A stretch of 64,000 nt of DNA from Allorhodopirellula heiligendammensis (GTDB lineage: Bacteria > Planctomycetota > Planctomycetia > Pirellulales > Pirellulaceae), in assembly GCF_007860105.1 (NCBI RefSeq), contig NZ_SJPU01000001.1, positions 2,253,700-2,317,699 of the forward strand, in the 5' to 3' direction. Below are positions 62,829-64,000 of the stretch, one piece after another. Every line of letters begins with the position of its first letter. The first letter of the stretch is position 1. Below the pieces are notes generated by a model, which saw only the letters and a list, made by a program, of their open reading frames with translations, was not told the DNA's origin and searched no databases. The position numbers were made by a program, and so were the translations under genes.

Positions 62829-63056
62829 CCGGACGCCGCAGCCTGACACCTCTTTCCCGGCATCCACTACCCGAGCGCCGGAAGTCAGCGCGCGTTTTGG
62901 TATCTGCTGCTTCCACGTTTTCCCTCTTGCCGCCGCTCCAGTGGGTTTGAGATACTCGGCTGTACCGGATGCCCAACCGAGTCGTGGGTCGGCTGTTTGG
63001 AGCCAATGCCAGGACTCATCTCTCCCCCGCAACCCGCTACCAGCAAGGATGCTCCC

Positions 63057-63365
63057 GTGGCTATTGGACCTCTCATGGATGTTTCGTCGTTCACCATCGA
63101 CGAGATCTACGACCTGTACTATGCGATTGCCGAGAAGGATCATGCCTTTCGTCTGCAATCTCTCTACGGCAACGAAGCGCCGCCGGTAGGACACTGCGAA
63201 TTCAGGCCACTTTGCCGCGAATCTTTCAAACGGCGTATCGATCACTACGATGCCCTGGACCAGGGCCAGATTGGACGCTCACTCCGCGAGCGATTGGCTC
63301 GGCAAGCTGCCGCTTACGGCGTGGAATACCAAGTTGCTCGAAAGAGTCTTCGTCGTGCGGCTTAA
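63057..63365 (+). CDS. Small conserved-looking cytoplasmic protein, unknown function
   Basis: I do not recognise this family. From the GTG at 63057 (AAGGA seven bases upstream) it has 102 residues; an ATG at 63075 would give 96. It has no signal or membrane segment. It is helical and charged: TIDEIYDLYYAIAEKDHAF, then a segment with two cysteines and arginines (HCEFRPLCRESFKRRIDHYD), then a basic C-terminal helix (RSLRERLARQAAAYG). Coding is suggested by the ribosome-binding site and the protein-like pattern. It is followed 19 bases on by the phospholipase C-like gene, so they may be co-transcribed. Confidence 0.6.
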   Translation: MAIGPLMDVSSFTIDEIYDLYYAIAEKDHAFRLQSLYGNEAPPVGHCEFRPLCRESFKRRIDHYDALDQGQIGRSLRERLARQAAAYGVEYQVARKSLRRAA

Positions 63366-63384
63366 TGCGACGGGATGCTAGGTG

Positions 63385-64000
63385 ATGTTGTCCTGGCCTT
63401 CCAATCTGTTGCTTTCCATGCTGCGAGCAGTCCACTGCCGCAGCACGCATCATCGATTTGCTGTCGATGCCCTCCCCCTCGTCCGCACGCCTGCGGGTGA
63501 GCGGCTGGTCGGTCATCTGCTGCGTCATCATCACCGCTACCTGGATGGGGCCAAAGATCCAGACCTACGATTCCGCGACTTTCACAATCATGTCATTCAC
63601 GTCCGTGACGGCTATTGGGGTGGTGCACCACGGGTCGCCCATCAATGGTACGAGCGCATGCAACGATACTTGCGAACCAATCGCTGGAGTGATGCTGCCC
63701 ACGCCGCCGGTGTCCTCAGCCACTATTTCACAGACCCTGTGCAGCCCCTGCACACCGTACAAACTCCGGTCGAGCGGGTGCTCCATCGTCCACTGGAATG
63801 GAGTGTGACGAAATCCTATCCAGCGCTGCTGGCCCAGTGGCACGACAACTCCAGCCGCACCGTCTTTCAGCTCTCCGATCGCCCAGGCTGGTTGGGCGAA
63901 GCTATTTTGACAGCCGCGAGTATCGCCCACGAACACCGCGATACCCTGTTGGGACACTTTGATTTAAAGTCCGCCCAACAGCATCCGGCAGCTGGGTTGG
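63385..64000 (+). CDS. Zinc-dependent phospholipase C/S1-P1 nuclease-like protein, 3' end beyond window
   Basis: Open frame from the ATG at 63385 to the edge, at least 205 residues and unfinished. Histidine-rich blocks match the zinc-dependent phospholipase C superfamily: AVHCRSTHHRFAVDAL (around 15-30), FHNHVIHVRDGYWGGAPR with the H-x-H and aspartate, and AAGVLSHYFTDPVQPLHT with the HxxxD zinc motif. IAHEHRDTL may be a later metal ligand. There is a possible weak hydrophobic N-terminus (SWPSNLLLSML) but no clear signal peptide. Substrate is unknown; planctomycetes have such domains fused to others, and the C-terminus is not visible here. Confidence 0.75.
   Translation, partial: MLSWPSNLLLSMLRAVHCRSTHHRFAVDALPLVRTPAGERLVGHLLRHHHRYLDGAKDPDLRFRDFHNHVIHVRDGYWGGAPRVAHQWYERMQRYLRTNRWSDAAHAAGVLSHYFTDPVQPLHTVQTPVERVLHRPLEWSVTKSYPALLAQWHDNSSRTVFQLSDRPGWLGEAILTAASIAHEHRDTLLGHFDLKSAQQHPAAGL

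Larger units (their letters stand above)
62395..63056. other. Intergenic region after rpoD
   Basis: 662 bases with no supported gene. It contains the rpoD terminator (62418-62461), a 22-base tandem repeat (62785-62828) and GC-rich sequence with CCGG-type words. Minus-strand frames over the area are not protein-like. Confidence 0.6.

Noticed and set aside
1-64000. CRISPR arrays, rRNA and tRNA genes
   Set aside because: No repeat-spacer pattern, no rRNA stretches and no tRNA T-arm in a cloverleaf context were seen by eye; a covariance search was not possible.

Overview
The window looks like a chromosomal segment from a planctomycete, most likely of the Rhodopirellula/Pirellulaceae type. This is inferred from gene content. 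It carries two secreted sulfatases, a Tat-exported Gfo/Idh/MocA oxidoreductase, a DUF1559-like protein fused to an anti-sigma-like head, an ECF sigma factor beside a Ser/Thr kinase with TPR repeats, a LEPR-XLL-type protein, a PEP-CTERM protein, and secreted alpha/alpha-toroid (squalene-cyclase-like) proteins. There are no rRNA or tRNA genes and no CRISPR array that I can see.

Layout. 1-1.7 kb is a transposon graveyard: an ISL3 transposase cut by the window edge abuts a decayed REP-associated (Y1-type) transposase remnant. 2.1-7.4 kb holds an error-prone polymerase (dnaE2) without imuA/imuB, coupled to a PhyH-like dioxygenase, then an anti-sigma/DUF1559 fusion. 7.4-15.4 kb holds a tandem alpha/beta-hydrolase, a sulfatase, gatB, an ADP-ribosylglycohydrolase and a Gfo/Idh/MocA oxidoreductase. 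15.5-20 kb is a type IIA topoisomerase A-B operon. 20.4-30.1 kb is an envelope region: two small secreted Tyr-rich proteins, a MoxR/Mg-chelatase-like ATPase, an ABC-2 permease, an ABC exporter with ruined ATPase motifs, a CPBP protease, a small Gly-rich secreted protein and a membrane-anchored toroid protein. 30.5-35.1 kb is a sigma factor - kinase/TPR - LEPR-XLL signalling unit, preceded by what may be a matrixin fragment.

35-39.7 kb (minus strand) has NDH-2, an exosortase-type CPBP protease and a GH15 glucoamylase. 40-41.5 kb is a SpoIIAA-like/universal stress/SpoIIAA-like cluster. 41.7-46.6 kb is a compact run of a FliN/SpoA domain protein, a PfkB kinase, a CheY-like receiver, TrkH and an NfeD protease; the last four lie within 3 nt of each other or overlap. 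46.6-53.1 kb (minus) is a second sulfatase followed by an envelope folding set: a cyclophilin with lost catalytic residues, a duplicated SurA-like parvulin and a secreted toroid protein. 53.8-62.4 kb carries a PEP-CTERM protein, carA, an archaeal-type proS whose leader is an 8-bp tandem repeat, and dnaG-rpoD ending in a stem-loop terminator. The right edge holds a small conserved-looking protein and the N-terminal part of a zinc-dependent phospholipase C/S1-P1-like protein.

Several genes combine a working-looking domain with a catalytically dead one (ABC exporter, tandem hydrolase, cyclophilin). These, and the short tightly coupled signalling operons, are the parts most worth following up.
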